Assembly: GCA_013399895.1 (NCBI GenBank)
Contig: VXBA01000665.1
Location: 682,001-746,000 of the forward strand
Reading direction: 5' to 3'
Length of the DNA: 64,000 nucleotides
From: Serilophus lunatus
Taxonomy: Eukaryota; Chordata; Aves; Passeriformes; Eurylaimidae
In this document: one piece after another, positions 34,294-48,489 of the stretch
Position numbering within the stretch: position 1 is the stretch's first letter
How the letters are laid out: each line of letters opens with the position of its first letter
Notes under the pieces: generated by a model
Database searches by the model: none
What the model was told of the DNA's origin: nothing
What the model saw: only the letters and a program-made list of their open reading frames with translations
Made by a program: the position numbers and the translations under genes

Positions 34294-37200
34294 TTATGCA
34301 GAAATACTAAGAATGAAATCAAAAGTTAAGGAAATAAAGCCTGAAAGCGAGAGAGGGGGTGGGGAGGCATATTAATGCAGGTCTCATGGAGCTTGCCCTT
34401 CAGGATCATGCCTTTTACTTCAGACACTCCTTCTTGCTTGCAGAGCTTGTCATTGTAGAGGCTGTGCTGTGCAAGGTGCTCCAGCATTTCCCTGCTTGCA
34501 CCCTGACAGCCAAAATAGGTTGTTTGCCATAATATTAATCATGTTTCCATCACAGAACAACTAATAGTTCCTCAGTCTTACTTGCTCGCAAGTAAATGAT
34601 TCAATTCATCATAAGTCAACAAAAGAACCCAAATTCATCTCTGGAAGTTAAAGAATCTGAATATTGAATAATCTACATTCCTAACAGTATTATTTCCTGA
34701 TATTTAACATTTTCTGCCCATCCTCCATAAAATCAGTGAACATTTTTCTCTGCAATGTCTTCAAAGGAAAAAAACCCTGTACTTTGGGTGGTTTCTGGAG
34801 CTAGTGACATTATAAGAATTTTTTCGTTTGGAAGAAGAAGAAAAACAGTATGCAGTTTCTTTAAGTTAGCTTTATCTCAGTGCATTTCACTGGTCCTCAA
34901 AAGGGAAAAGGTTTGTATTTTCAGTCCTCCAGCTGAAGCAATATTTATTCAATAACAACATATCACCCCTCCAAAACAAAAACACAAAACAAACTCAACA
35001 AAAAAGAAACCCCAGATATTACAGGTTGAAAAATAGGAAATATAAAATTCTCATTGCACAGCCTAACAAGTGTGAGACAAAAACAATAGAACCAAGAGTA
35101 AGACATGCAAAAAGAACACTTGTGTCTGTAGATTTAATGGAAAGAAAATAACAGTAAAAATATTCTAAATGTAAGATATTCCTTCTAATTCGTAAGAGTT
35201 AGCACTGATGCTGGTCAAAGACTAGCCTAGAAAAAGCCCCTCCTTGCATGTCCTGCTTACTCAGCTCAGTGCAGCAGCTGTTCCAATAAGCAATTTGATG
35301 TTTAGCACCTGAGAATTTTCTCTCTCCTTCAGCCAGGATTGCAAGCTCAACAAAATTTATAAAAGCATGAAGTTTCATAACTCTTTCTCCCTAATGCAAT
35401 AGCCATAGAAAATCTGGGTTATGGTGCATTCATTAGCTTTCTAGTAAAATTAGTTTTTATATTTTAAAGCTTTACTTTTTTTCTTAACACAATGGAAATC
35501 TCTTCTGTGTGTCAAAAGGAAGGGATTGAAAAGAAAAAGAAGGGATGGAGGAAAAGTACAAAAGAATGATGTTGCTTATTCTTACCTCCAAATAGCTTGA
35601 TAAAGATAAACCTTGCTTGTAGCCTACAACCAACAGTTTACTATTATTTATGGATAAAAATTACAAAATAGAAAATTAATCTTCATTATGTTTTTCAGAT
35701 TTATTTTAAAAATAAAAAGTATTTCTTTCTCACATCCTCAGAATTTAAACTCATGTAACTTATACCTATACTTGAGTGGGCTTCTCTCCAAGCTGCTGTG
35801 TTTACTTTTGCAGTTTTGTCAGCTCCAGCAGGTTTCATATGACTCTCACTATATTTATCTCAAATTCCTTGAGTCATGGGTCTTATTGTTACTGCTTTCT
35901 CATTATTACATCAGAAAAGTTTTCTCAAACATACCCAAAGATTTCAGGAACAAGAAGCAAAAAAAAAAATAAAAAATTCTTAGATTTATTAAAATCAAAT
36001 GCACAAAACTTTAAACCTACTTAGGAAAAGACTTACTTGTGTTCTAAAAAATATTTATATATTTTGTGTATATTGCATTGATTCTTCCCAAAGAGTGGTG
36101 TGAAAAACTGTTCACCAATCCTGTCTTTTCCTAGTTTTTGTTCTATGTCAGTATTGGCTGCTTTCATTTAAGCTTCTAGTAATTGTGATAGCTCAGCATG
36201 GCTCTTGGCAGCTGGCATCTGTGGAAATTTGGTACATGGAGGATATAGCCTGAGAAACAAGAAAGGTTTTGTGAAAGAGATGTTAGAGCAGTTTCACCTA
36301 AGAGCCTCTAAAAGTGTGGCTAGATGCTTTTTTTCAAGTGGATGCCCTACTAAGTCTAAGCACAAAAGATAATGCTGTGTTTGTTGTCAAGCACTGAAGT
36401 TCTGTGGGATGGGCAGGGGCTGGAGAAGGAAAAAGGAAATAGGAAGGGAAAGGAGTGTGTTAAAATATTCTCTCACTCAATGCAGCAACTATTTTCAAAT
36501 ATTATATTGCATTTTTCTTAACTGTTTAGCAATCACCAGAAGTACAAAGTTCTACTGTGAAAAAATTCTGATGGGGATGAGAGCATTAAAAACCCCCAAA
36601 CAGCAATGTATTATCAGTTTCTTTTATGATTTACTGCTAAAAAGGAGTATTTCATCAGCTATGTAAGCGCGATCACACTGCTGACAGCTGTGTAGCAGTT
36701 GCTCTCAGAAAAATTTTAGTGTGCACCAGAACAGATCAAAGCAAACCTGTCCTTGTATTGGAATAGAAAGATGATTTTGGAGTTTGCTAACTGATTTACC
36801 AGGATTACTAAGAGTTTCTAGGCCTGCAAGACTTGAAGGAACTGAGGAGAAAGTATTTGAAAACTGAAGTCGAGGTTGTCAGTGATTGCTGGGTGGATGC
36901 AGATAGAGAATTGAAATCAAGGAAAAGGTGAAAAGGGACCTAACTATGCAGGATCTCCTCTCTGAAGACAGATTAAGAACTCTTTATTACTCTATTGTCT
37001 GATGACTTGGTATGAAGATAATTTTACAAGATTATGAACTTTCCTGATGTTTATGAAGATTTTTTTATTCATTTCCTAAAGACAAAGACATCTTGACTAC
37101 TCTTTCAACAGAAATAAATTGCAAAATGCATATGGAGCTCTATCTCCCTCATTCCTATTTTAAAATACCACGGATCTGTAATTTGACTGAAATTACAGAG

Positions 37201-39170
37201 GAAATAGAAGGTAGAGTAGTCTTCAGTGTGATTTCACTTTTCTAATTGCTTTGGTCACAGCAGACACTTTCTGTTATGCCTCATATAGCAAAGGACTACT
37301 GTTTAAGAGGTGGACAATTCTGAGAAACAATTTCGAAGCCAAGGTTTTTTGGTTTTGGCATTCTGTTAGAACAAAAGGGCTGAAGTTACAGTGAAAATTA
37401 TTGTCTTCAGTATTTGTGCACTTTCAAGCATGATATTCCTAAGTGTTGTTGCTTGGATGGAGGAAGATGATCTTTAAACAAGAATCAGTAACAGTATGTG
37501 TTAATGCACTACTTCTATATATAGTAGTATTGTCTGTGTATTGATGACTGTGGTATCAGAATAGAATTTGATAGACCCTGTTCTTTCTAAATCTGGGCAT
37601 GTCACTTTTCTTTTGGGACTTGTTCCATTCTTCCCCTTTTGTCTTGTCTGCTCAGATTATAAATTTCTTGGAGTAAGTGGACTATCTTTTATTATGATGA
37701 TTGCACAATGACGAAGCTGTGAGAAATCTATTTCTTCAGAGGGTTTTCTAGACATTGCTGTTATATGTGAAGTCATCTATCATTCAGGGACAATCTGGTT
37801 TTGGTCTCTCAGTGTCTTTGGAGAAAAAAACATTTTGTATCTATATGAAGATAATAGTCTCTAAAATTTTTTTGATCTCGTTACTAATTCCATGGACATA
37901 TATACTATTTGTATGTTCAAAGTTTTGTGATCATGCTACAATATTAAAAATACAAAGTGTTGTAGAGAGGGCTGTTAGCTGATGCAGACGAAACAAACAG
38001 TGCAACTAGTGCATTTACCAAGCTTGGCAAGATCATTATTTGAGGTGGGGTTTTAGTTAAATTAGTTGAACTAGCAACACATTTGGAATGAAATGAGATT
38101 CAATGGCAAATTGATATTAATCAAATAAGTATGACATGCCTTCAACTGATAATACGGTTTATGCAAATATGCACTGTTTTTTCTGTTCCAGTGATCCCAA
38201 GTACATGTAAACCAGCTAAAATGTCTGAAGTGTAGTGTTAAAACGATCTATAACTTCACCAATCTGATGTAAGAAGAGGTTAATTTTGTCTAAAACTCAA
38301 CAACTACTTAAATTCCAGGGAAGAATTATTATTTAGCTTAGGAATCGCCTTTCATTTTCTGTCTCTTTGAGTTCTAAACTTGAAGTTCTCTACGTATGCA
38401 CATGGTGCCACCTGACATAAGTTAAATATCAGCACTGTGGCCTCTAGCTTCTTTTAAGGGACCTCTACTAATGATGGCTATTGATCCAGTGGTCAGTGTA
38501 GCTCAAAGGGAAGATCAGCTTCAATGCTTTTCCCTTCTCCTGCCTTCTCATTTATAGTGAAGTTGCTCTTAGACACGGTTTCCACATCTGGGGATGAAAC
38601 ATGCTTATTGGTGAAATACCCCATGCATTCATTTATCAGATTTTACTTGTACATTATTGTTGCATATTCACAGCTAGAAATTTCCATAAGAAGAAATCTT
38701 TAATGTGACATGAAAATATCCACAGGCACTGTTCATATCACTTCGGATGTGAAGATATCACCCATTAGTACAATGTTAAGTAGAGCTAAGGTGCTTTGGT
38801 GCTCAACATGGGGTAACTTTTATTAGCTAAAAGAAGTTTTAGAATGTTATTGCAAAATAACAACTGTCTAGTTATGCTGTATAGCCTCCCAGCATTTCTC
38901 TTGATTAACATATTATTAGAATATTTAAAAAAATTGTAGCTTTGAATAATATTTTTCTAAAGAGAACTTAAAATTTAGTAAATTTGTATTTTTCAATATG
39001 ATTATGAAAAAACTCAATTTGGTATTTGGCTTTTAAGAAATTCAGGGTGATCCTTAGTAAACCTTTAGGGTTTGATTCTTCATTTTATGGAGCACATTAA
39101 ACATGAAGTACAAGTGATTCACAGTATCTGTGAAATGCCTCGCCTTTAATTTTCATATCTGTATGTTTCT

Positions 39171-39198
39171 ATATATGTATATATATATATATATATAA
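39171..39198. repeat. (AT)n microsatellite
   Basis: About 28 bp of alternating AT with one G interruption early on. It is the longest dinucleotide repeat in the window and probably length-variable. Confidence 0.9.
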
Positions 39199-42100
39199 TG
39201 TGTTATGCATATGTAAAGAAATGCGTACTTAGTGGGTTTAAATAATGACTGGAAAAATTAATGGCAACCCCACCCACCCCAAATCCACCATGAATTTGGG
39301 TGCCCCTGTCTCTCAGTAGAAAATACATAGAAGATTGAGAGGATTGGGCAAGTAACACTGTGTTTTCATGTTGGCTACAGTGAGAGTACTGACAGGACTA
39401 GATGGACTTCTGCTGTAAGTACTTGTCACCTTTGTTCTAGAAGGTGAAATATAATCCACGTACCCAGTGGACGGAAGTTAAGTCAAAACCAATGTAGTTT
39501 CAATGAACACCAACTCTTTCCTTATGAATGGAGAAATATGGAAAATTATACTACATGTTGGAGTTTCAAGATATTTGCTTGTTTGGACGAAGGAAGAAAA
39601 TCTGAGAAAATATAACTATTTTTTTTCCTTTTAAAACTGAAAGAAAACAAGACATGCTAATCTGAATCTAAGTCAACATTTGTATTTTCTATCTCTAAAA
39701 TAATCATCATAGAGTGAGGTCTCCATGTGGTACTATACAGACAGAATTCATTACTTATATAGTTAGCTATGGTAAGTAATTCAGAAACTGATTACTGCTG
39801 AAAGTTTTTCATCTTGAATGCCTATTGTGCAGTTTGAAATTTTAAATATTTGAACCATATTTTTTCTGATAAGTCCTGCTGGATAACAAATGTTGTATAT
39901 AAAATCATTGCGCTAAATAGTTTATTGGAAAAAGACAAGAATATCCATCAAAAAGTAATAAAATGTAACCTGTTAATTTCAAAAGGTTCCCACACAGAAC
40001 TGCTTAGAATGTAGTGTAACATCTGTAAATGTTTCTGATGCCTGAGACCCTGTTCTTCTTAGCACAGGCATGGACTTCATCCTGAAAGAACCTTTTTTAT
40101 TTAAAATGTGACACAGAGAGATAAACCAAGAGCGAGAAAAGGAGATGACTGGTGATTTTAAACCATTAATATGTTAGGCATGTCAAAATGCCCCATGAAG
40201 CCACACAGTGCCTTAACCAAGGATTAATTTAGACTGAACCATAAACTAAAGATAAAACAAAATTGCTGTGAAATGCTAATAAAAATTTTTCTTCCAAAGC
40301 TACTCTATCAAGAAAATCTTAAAGGAAGAAAATGTTTCACGGTGGAAGACTGATTAAAAAGCTAAAATGGAATGAAAGAAAGAAAATAATAAAAATCCAA
40401 AATAATGCAAAAAACTGTCAGTGCTAGGTATGCTAATAACCTTAGTATAAGTCACCAGCTCTCTGATCGCTTGTACTTCATAAGTTTTGTGTCTCTGTGA
40501 AGATAAAGACATTGAATTAAATGAGATTGAGTTGAGGTGAGGGTGGGGTTAATAATCTGATCAAGAACAAGAAGAGATAAACCTTAGTTTAACTAAGATT
40601 CAAATGAATAAATGTAGGGCTTGACATTATGGGAGTTAACACCAGGAAACAGCCTCCTTTAGGGACCCAAGTAGAGCAGCTCTGGCTGGAAATGGTATGC
40701 TAGCATTTAACCAGGTTGAAAAAAAAATCTCCAAGTAATTGAACTGGAGGGATAAAGCTTCATTTATTAAGGAAGTTCCAGTGTCCTCAATAAAAAAAAA
40801 TCTCAGTACTCTGTCAACAGCTCTGCTGTAAAACACCAGGAACCGATTCAGTGAATGACTGTTGTTGTGATTGCCAATATGTTTAAAATAGAGCAAGAAA
40901 AGACACTAAAAAAAAAGTAGCAAAGTTCGTAGGTCTTGGTGGTGGTTTGTTGTTTGTTGTTTTTTTTCTCTAAAAAGAAGATAAGCTAAAGAGAAAATAA
41001 AATAAAAGGGTAAAGTAAAAGAAGTTAGTATGTCTGTAATGTTTAGTAACATTGTGGGTATTTGTCCTGTAAGAGCTAAAACCTTTCTAAACAGAAAAAT
41101 ATGTATAAATAATAATTCATTACAAAATTCCAGTACAGAGAAAGGTCTTTAGTTTTTACCTGAAAGTCAAAGATAGTGTTGCTTATGTATGAAGTACACA
41201 TTCCCAGCTATAGCTTGGGCATCCATTTCTATGCCTCAGCAGGCCAAACCAGATACGCTAATAGATGACCTTAGCAAACGTTAGTGTTACCAAATGCCTC
41301 GGCATACATAAAAATATATTTTTACTTGACCTTGTAATGCACTAAAAAATATACCCACTAAAACTACTTTGCACCAAAGAGAACCGTGTTGGAAAACCCC
41401 TAAAACCAATCCAAGATTTGACTTGATATACTGTGATCTCAAAGGGAGCATGTGTTCTGTAGTGAGCTGAAGCCAAGGTGCACATCCTTTAACTGCTGAC
41501 CTTCTGAAATGCAGCATGATTATTCTCCAAAAGGTTATTTCTTTTCAAAGAATGAAGTGGGTTTGTTTTTTTCTAACGGTTCTAAAAATTAAGACCTTCA
41601 TGAAAGAAACTGCCATGAGTCCAGTCTCTCTAAATGAATGTGGGCATTCTGTCCCTGAAGCATCAAAGGGCTATAGCAATGTTGGACAGTTTTAGTTGGC
41701 AGAACACAGACTGGTGAGTTGTGAGAGACAAGCAGGGACAAGGAAGACCACAAGCAAAGAACTCTTTGTCAGGAAATTTTTCACTTCCCTACAGTAATCT
41801 GCTTCCATGTCTGTGTACAACATATTAGGGCACTATGTGCTCTGAAGTCCTAGGTACTAGCACTAGGTAGATTTTTCAGAAATATCTCTGAGACTGAAGG
41901 AATTTCTTTGTTGCCTTTATTAGAAGGATAGCTGACTCACATTCTCCTCTTTATGGGAACCAATAATAAATTCCTGTTTTGTTAAATTCAGCCACTAAAT
42001 ATGCTGACTTCTTAATTCACTTCATAGAAAGGGAGATATTACTGGTGACATCAAGAGATGAGTGATCTCAGAACTCTTTTGGTTCATGTTTACGCTGTAA

Positions 42101-42268
42101 AGAAGTTGATATTTGTTCTAGGAACCTCTTGAAATGTCTTCCTCCTTCCCTCTTTTTATCAAATATCAGGTGGTTTCACTATCTTCTATAAAATAGATTG
42201 AGCAGAAGAAAACAGGCTCTGCTGCAGCCACCCTATGGAAAATCGATGATACTCCTTGTCAATGCAGC

Positions 42269-42286
42269 AAAAAAAAAAAAAAAAAA
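42269..42286. repeat. Poly-A tract (18)
   Basis: Eighteen A followed by 'gcccaaacaaacacaaac', an A-rich simple sequence. No retrogene body is recognised upstream. Confidence 0.85.
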
Positions 42287-43895
42287 GCCCAAACAAACAC
42301 AAACAACCCAAACCTCCCCTTATAAGTTTCACAGACATTGCCCAGCTGGGCAGTCATTTGGTAGAATTTGTAGTACCAGTTTTGGGAAAGACCCAAGCAT
42401 CGCGACTTGTACTGAAGGAAAAAATTCCTCATGGGGAGCATCTTCCATAGCTGTATATTCAGGACAGCAGCATTAAAAATCAATATTAAGATGGACATAA
42501 TTTTGTTTCTTGTCATATATATCTTACACATTTCAAAAATACCAGATTCAAAACAAGGATTTAATTGCCTAACTATTCAAGATGCATTTATTATGAAACA
42601 TATTTAGACCGAAACATAGGTTATATAAAACTTATATTATGTAAATCCTTTATTTAAAAAGACAGATGAAATTGTTCCATGAATGAAACAAATTCTACTG
42701 CTTAACAGAACATTTTCCTGAACTATCAAACTTGCAATGTTTTGTTCTTAGCTAAACCATATTTTACTCTACAGAGATTCAGAATTATAGTGTCTTTTTA
42801 TCTTCTCATCTTTTCATCACAAATCTGATGCAGAAGCATATGTAAAGTCTGAGGACAAAAGGTCTTGGCTGTGGAATGAACTTTGAGAGATAGTTATGTG
42901 AATTGAAACCGACCGTTTTCAAAGACGGGCTTTAAAACTTCTGTATCTGATAAAGTTTTTCCATCAAAACTAGAATGTCACTCACAACACTAAGCACTTA
43001 CACTTCTCAAATAACCATAATTCTCTAAATCTCACCAAAAGCCGAGTTTTTCCACAGCCTCAACCAGAAATTCAACATTGTTTACTAGAGACTTCATTAG
43101 CATTAATCTCTTTTATGTAGAAACATTCACATTCTCCAATGACTGGTGACAGTATCAACACTAAGATAAGAGGAAGAGCATTTTAAATGCAGTAAGAAGG
43201 TTTATTTTTTTCATTGGCTTGCCTTTCAGTATAAATTCTGTAGGCTTTCACAAGTACTGATCATTTATGACATAAGGAAGGTTGAAGCCTTGTGCTAGAT
43301 GAAATAATTTTGAAATGTCTGACTGTGATACATATAAAAGACAAGAATGTGATGACTTTTTTATAGGATTATTTTAAGCAGAATTATGTTTTCTTAAATA
43401 TTTTATACCAGGAAAGTGAAACTGAATATGCAAACACTTGGTTTAGAGACAAGTTCTTTTTCCAGGGTCATGGCTTTATAGCTAAACCTAATGCAGAATT
43501 ATTTAATGGATACTGGTAAAATGAATCCCTCAATTTGCGGAAGAAGAGCAAAATTATTCTTTACTTTTGCTGTAGCTCTGCAGAAAGTAACATTCATTGG
43601 ACCATCTTAGCACATATTGTCCTCTCTTCCCCACTCCACCTCAGCCCAAGATTTGATTCAAAGAAAGTTCAAAGAAGGATAATGAGGCAATTTTGCAGAT
43701 GCTTAAGGGCACTGCTCAAAGCCTGGGCAGTAGCATGGAAAAAATGCCAAGGTCTTTATTTGATAAGATATGAAATGGGCGGGATAGGCTGATCTCTTGG
43801 ATCAAATCCAAAAACAGAAGGATTTTTAAGTGGTGATGGGTGATATGCACCAGATGGCATGTCAGATAGAGATTAAAAATATTACAGAATGATGC

Positions 43896-44213
43896 GGTAC
43901 CTGAAAGGATGTTGTAGCCAGGTGAGGGTCAATCTCTTCTGCCAGGAAGCAAGTGACAAAATGAGAAGAATCAAGTTGTGCCAGAGGAGATTTACATTAG
44001 ATATTAAGAAACATTTCTTCACCAAACGGGTGGTCAGGCATTGAAATAGGCTGCCCAGGGAAGTGGTGGAATCGCCATCCCTGGCAGTGTTAGAAAGCCG
44101 CGTAGATGTGGCACTTGGACAAGGTTCAGTGGTGAACGAGATGGAGATAGGTTAACAGTGGGACTCGATGATCTTAAAGGTCTTTTTCCAACACTAATGA
44201 TTCTATTATTCTA
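43896..44213 (+). mobile_element. CR1 LINE fragment, ORF2 C-terminus and 3' tail
   Basis: About 320 bp of plus-strand CR1. Recognisable parts are 'ctcttctgccaggaagcaag', 'aagaaacatttcttcacc' (KKHFFTKRVVRH), 'aggctgcccagggaagtggtggaatcgccatccctggcag' (NRLPREVVESPSLA in frame, with a stop before it), and the tail 'gggactcgatgatcttaaaggtctttttccaacactaatgattctattattcta'. The 5' junction near 43896 is approximate. The tail with 'gactcgatgatcttaaagg' marks a different subfamily from the 56.5-kb copy. Confidence 0.95.
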
Positions 44214-46338
44214 AAAACTAGATGAAGATAAGAAAAGGACATTAACAGCTGAGCTGTTTCTGCTGTCTTGTCTCCCCTTCAGTGAAAGCAGTGTCAGCCT
44301 CTGGAAGCTTGGTTTGGAGAGGGGAACTGTGCTAACCTGGGGCATCAGATCTCCTTGTCTGCTTGATTTGTCATAAATTCCCTTCCACCTCTCCAGTCAG
44401 CATGAAAATTTTGCTTGGTCTGGAGATTTTCTTCTCTCTGCTAAATTAACTTGTGCCTACCTGCGCTTGCACAGGAATTGTCATGGTGTTTTGGAGCTTT
44501 TGTATGGTACACGACCTGCTTGTTCAAAGTGGGTTCTGTGTTAATGCCCAGTAAAACTTCTCAGTTTTATGGGGAATGGTAGAGCTTTTAAGACTTTAAG
44601 ATCTGTCTGTGAGGTATTTTGAATGATGATGCTTTTGGATGTACAAGCTAGAAAAACCAAACCCACTGGTTAGAGAGAAGAGCCAAAAAATGGTAGTCAA
44701 ACTCATGAATGTCTTTCCTGCATATAAGAACAGCAACTTTATCACTGCAAGAACAGAAGTTCTTTGCTTTTCTGATAAACAAAGCAGGCATAAGGAAAAT
44801 CATTAGGTGGCCTAACATGTGTAGCACAAGACTTGTACATACAGTGTACCTCAGATGTACACTGCAGGGGGTACAATAGGGTGTATTTAAGCAGAAAGCA
44901 TTGAGACTGGACTGCCCACAGTAAAGAGCTTCAAGGAGTTAAGAGATCTAGTAATGTGAAATTAGATTAATAGCTCAGTGGTTACCCATGTTGAATAAAA
45001 AGTGATTTTAAGTAGAACTATTTCAATTTAGGTAAAGTATTAAATGGGGTCCCTGGGAATCAATACTTGAATTTGTACTGTTTCTACTCTTTAAAAATGC
45101 CCAAGTGAAACACCTAACAGGAAACACATACAGTTTTCTGGTGAAAAAAATATCAGAGAAAGTAGAGTACAGAACAGTCACTGAGCAAATGTAACTTTGA
45201 ACTAGGTCAGCATATAGCAAACAGAGTCTGTTAAAGAATATATAGCCAAGCAGATGGGATCACAGAACTGGGTAAATCTGACAGGAATAGAACTGTACTT
45301 GGTTAAGAAGAATTTAGAATGGAACACAAATGAATTGTGGTAGAAAGCAAGAAAGATCTGGTTATGTAGGTAGGCTGAAATGCTAGACTCTGACACTGAA
45401 AAGTATAATGGCAGAAACTAATATTTCATCTCCAGCAAAGGAAAGCAGAAAAACTTGCAAACTTCAGTCACTTTTGGAAAAAGCAATTCCAAATTAATTT
45501 AAACATGAAACCCGATCCAGCTGACTCTGCACCCTGGAGAAAGCTAGGGAAGTTTGAGATGAGTGCTGGCAAAATCTACTGCCGACCAATTTAGAAAACC
45601 TCCAGTGATCCATCCCAAAAACCTGAGCCAGAATCAGCCATACTCCACAATGCCTTCCAGAAAATCCTAGCAGTGGGACTTGGAAAAAATAAAAGGAAGT
45701 GTTAGAATTTTTATCCCAACATTTAAAAGTATTACATGCAACAATTTTCTCTATGGGTTATTCACCTTACCCTAATTTGCTTAAATGTTTGCCAAGTTAA
45801 TGATTTTCCTATTTGTTATATGGGATTTATATTTCCATAATTTTGATGTGGGATTTATATTTCTGTCATTTGACTTCATCTTAGTTGTAGCTCTGCCAAG
45901 AATTGCCTAGAGTTTCCAGTCATATTCCTCTATTGTTTTACCCCAGTTTAGAAGATAATCTAAATAAACATAAGTATATTTTATATGATCAAGCTTTCAG
46001 ATATAACTGGGTATTGACTAGAATTCCCACATAAGCATGAAAAAATGATTAAACTTTTTTGTTGTTATACATGATTCTGATCTTTTTTTTACAAACATTG
46101 CTTATTATGACAACCTCTCACATCATAAATGAAAAATATTTGAAATACAATTCTTCATTTCTACCAATATTTCATGTTCATCAGGTACAAAAATACCTGC
46201 ATTTTATATACGTGCTCAGTGCTCTGTAACTTAGCTCTAAATAAAGTATGACCTCGATCCCTCTATCTCTTTTATTTCTTCCTTCTATTTTTTTTTTTTT
46301 GCACTCACTCTCTTATCTGTTTCTTTCTTTACACCTAG

Positions 46339-46379
46339 AACAATGTGTCTTGGGCTCCTCTTTTGGCTTTTGTCATAAG
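46339..46379 (+). other. Candidate 41-nt exon (plus), unidentified
   Basis: A very long pyrimidine-rich tract (about 46250-46336, ending 'ctttctttacacctag') precedes 41 nt and the donor AAG/GTAAGG. Two frames are open: NNVSWAPLLAFVI, or, if entered in phase 1, QCVLGSSFGFCHK leaving in phase 0. No family is recognised. Confidence 0.13.
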
Positions 46380-47458
46380 GTAAGGGCAACAATTCTACAG
46401 GTGATGGAATGAGCTTTATTTTGTTTTCTGGAGTGAACTATTTCCCCAGAAGGCTGATTCAAACTCTTCATTAACAATTTTGGCTTATCTGCCTGATGAC
46501 ACTGAATGTAGGATGAGTTTTTAACACAATAACAATTATTTCTTTTTCACTACTGTTATTGTAATTTCTTTCTCATCCACATGCTTAGCTCCCTCCCCAG
46601 AGGGAACACTCATTCCTGTAAGTTGCACTTTTCACCCATTTACATTCCATTACCTGTTCCTAACTACTCCTCGAGGAGCATGGGCTGGGTTGATGTACAA
46701 GAAAGCAATGTCCTGCTTGATTAAAATCAAGTTATAGACTGTTGACCTGTATTGGAGCAATGAGCTGACAGAGTCAGTGCTTTCTTGTTAGCAGCCCATG
46801 TTGCTGGAACTTGCAAACTACTGTGAAGTGATAAAATCCATTTAATTTATTTCATTTAATTTCTTACCTCTTTCTGTTGTGGCAGTTTATATTCATTGCC
46901 ATAATGGGTACAGACTTTGAAACTCACCCCTAACCTTATGATAGTGTTCTTTTGTTGTGTATCCTTACTGTGACTTTAGTGTCAGAGAATTGCTTGCCTT
47001 TCATAATACCATAGTCTTTATTGTGTATTGGACAACTATGGTTGTGTTATAAATTATAATTGCCTAGTTTAGGGTTAATTCTGCATTTTTCAATGAACAC
47101 TCTGTTTTAATTCCAGATCTCAATTACAATCTTATCTCATATCTGGTCCTAGTTAGACTTGTAAAATTGGCTTAGATTGATCACAACCCCCTCTGTAATT
47201 TCACATTCTTCTGTGCCCTGATTAAAAGCACATACTTCATGTGTTTCATTTTTACATGGAATGCAGTGCTCCTCAAATTTCTGGTACAACTTGCATGTCT
47301 AAGATAGCTGAAAACTATTAAACATTGTGCTCTGAATCAGCCAGTGCTAAGTGAAAAATCAGACCATGTCCCATGTATCTTCTTATTTTTTGGCCACTAT
47401 TCTCTGTGAGTACATCTGAAGTGCTGTGTGAACATCCTTATGTTTTTCCTTTTTATAG

Positions 47459-47584
47459 ACATTTCCAGCTTTCATCGTGTTTTTAGTTCCTTCATTCTTT
47501 CACCGTGTGCGTAATTTAAAGACCAAAAGTGTCATTACTGCATCAGTTGTGAATCAGAAATCAGAATCAAGTTTCTGTTCATAG
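47459..47584 (+). other. Candidate terminal coding exon (plus), unidentified
   Basis: Acceptor 'tgtttttcctttttatag' (AG at 47457-47458) followed by 41 open codons to a TAG at 47582-47584. The peptide starts with a hydrophobic stretch (TFPAFIVFLVPSFF) and continues with a basic, Ser-rich tail (HRVRNLKTKSV, then QKSESSFCS), the shape of a membrane segment with a short cytosolic end. Paired AATAAA signals at 48331-48346 would give a 3' UTR of about 750 nt. T-rich DNA readily encodes F/V/L runs, so this is weak. Confidence 0.13.
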
Positions 47585-48472
47585 TCCAAGTTATCCCAGC
47601 AGTTTGAGCAGATGTTGCTTCTGGAGAAGCCTTTGTCCTTATCCCTGATGCTGGGCTATAGTTCTGCAGCCATCCTGCTGTATGAGAGCACTGTCAGCCA
47701 CACCTGCTTGCCAGTCAGATGGAAAGATTTGGTTGTCTGTGTGAACAGGCAGAAGGAAGAGGCAGCAACATACACATGGGGAGGAACAAAGGGGAGACAC
47801 ATCTACACCTTTCTGCATTTGTTTGTAGTTAGATCAATTTAAGCAAACCACAAAATCACACCTACAGACCTTCGCTATCCAGTTTTGGTTATAGCTGCTT
47901 CTGTGTTGCACAGCATGGGATTGTAGGTACAACATACTCACTGACTGTCCTTTGCCCGTCTGCGCCTGTTGTTCCAGCATCACCTCTTCATTGAGTAGCT
48001 CTGGACTATTAAAAGCATAGGCATGGGTAACATTGGCAAATCCTTAAGAAGCTTTAGTTTTCTTGGGTTTGAGGTCTTTTTTTTTTCTCATGAAACTCCA
48101 GACAGTACTTTTGTACTGGTACTTAATCAAGTAGAAAAATGGTATCTGGACTGAGAGTGGGGAAAATTACATTTACCTGTATTACCTTGTAGGTTGGAGA
48201 CATTTATCTGATAGAGTGTATTTAGGTGTAAAACATTCACAGAAAAACAAAATCTTCCCCTTTGTTGTGCCTGGTCCTTTCAGCACAGCTGAAGATATAC
48301 ATGATCCAATACAGAGGTGATGTTTTCCAGAATAAAGAAAAATAAATTAAAGTGCAACCTCTTTTCATCTAGCATTCATATTTCTACTGAAACATGGCTG
48401 AATTTATCCATGAAATGCACAGATTAAAGGGTTCCACTACTCAACACAATTTTAAATTCTAAAAAGCAACTC

Positions 48473-48489
48473 TTTTTTTTTTTTTTTTT
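48473..48489. repeat. Poly-T tract (17)
   Basis: A T run ending in CAG. It resembles a splice acceptor, but such tracts are common here. Confidence 0.85.

Larger units (their letters stand above)
27398..43895. other. Long unique AT-rich stretch, no gene recognised
   Basis: About 16.5 kb without a recognisable repeat family or gene. It contains simple runs (28813-28837, 34280-34293, 39171-39198, 42269-42286) and small hairpins: a 9-bp stem at 37176-37198 and the 12-bp palindrome AGATAATTATCT at 33847-33858. A perfect octamer ATGCAAAT lies at 38161-38168. Exon-like segments are listed separately. All reported open frames are under 105 codons and unrecognised. Confidence 0.55.

Noticed and set aside
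44990..45700. Possible very old CR1 or other LINE relic
   Set aside because: One short stretch ('ggggtccctggga') recalls the RT region, but neighbouring motifs are absent; not supportable by eye.
47264..47700. hAT-like terminal repeat ('cagtgctcctcaaattt')
   Set aside because: Only one end has a partial match; the best partner ('gagagcactg' near 47684) is too weak.
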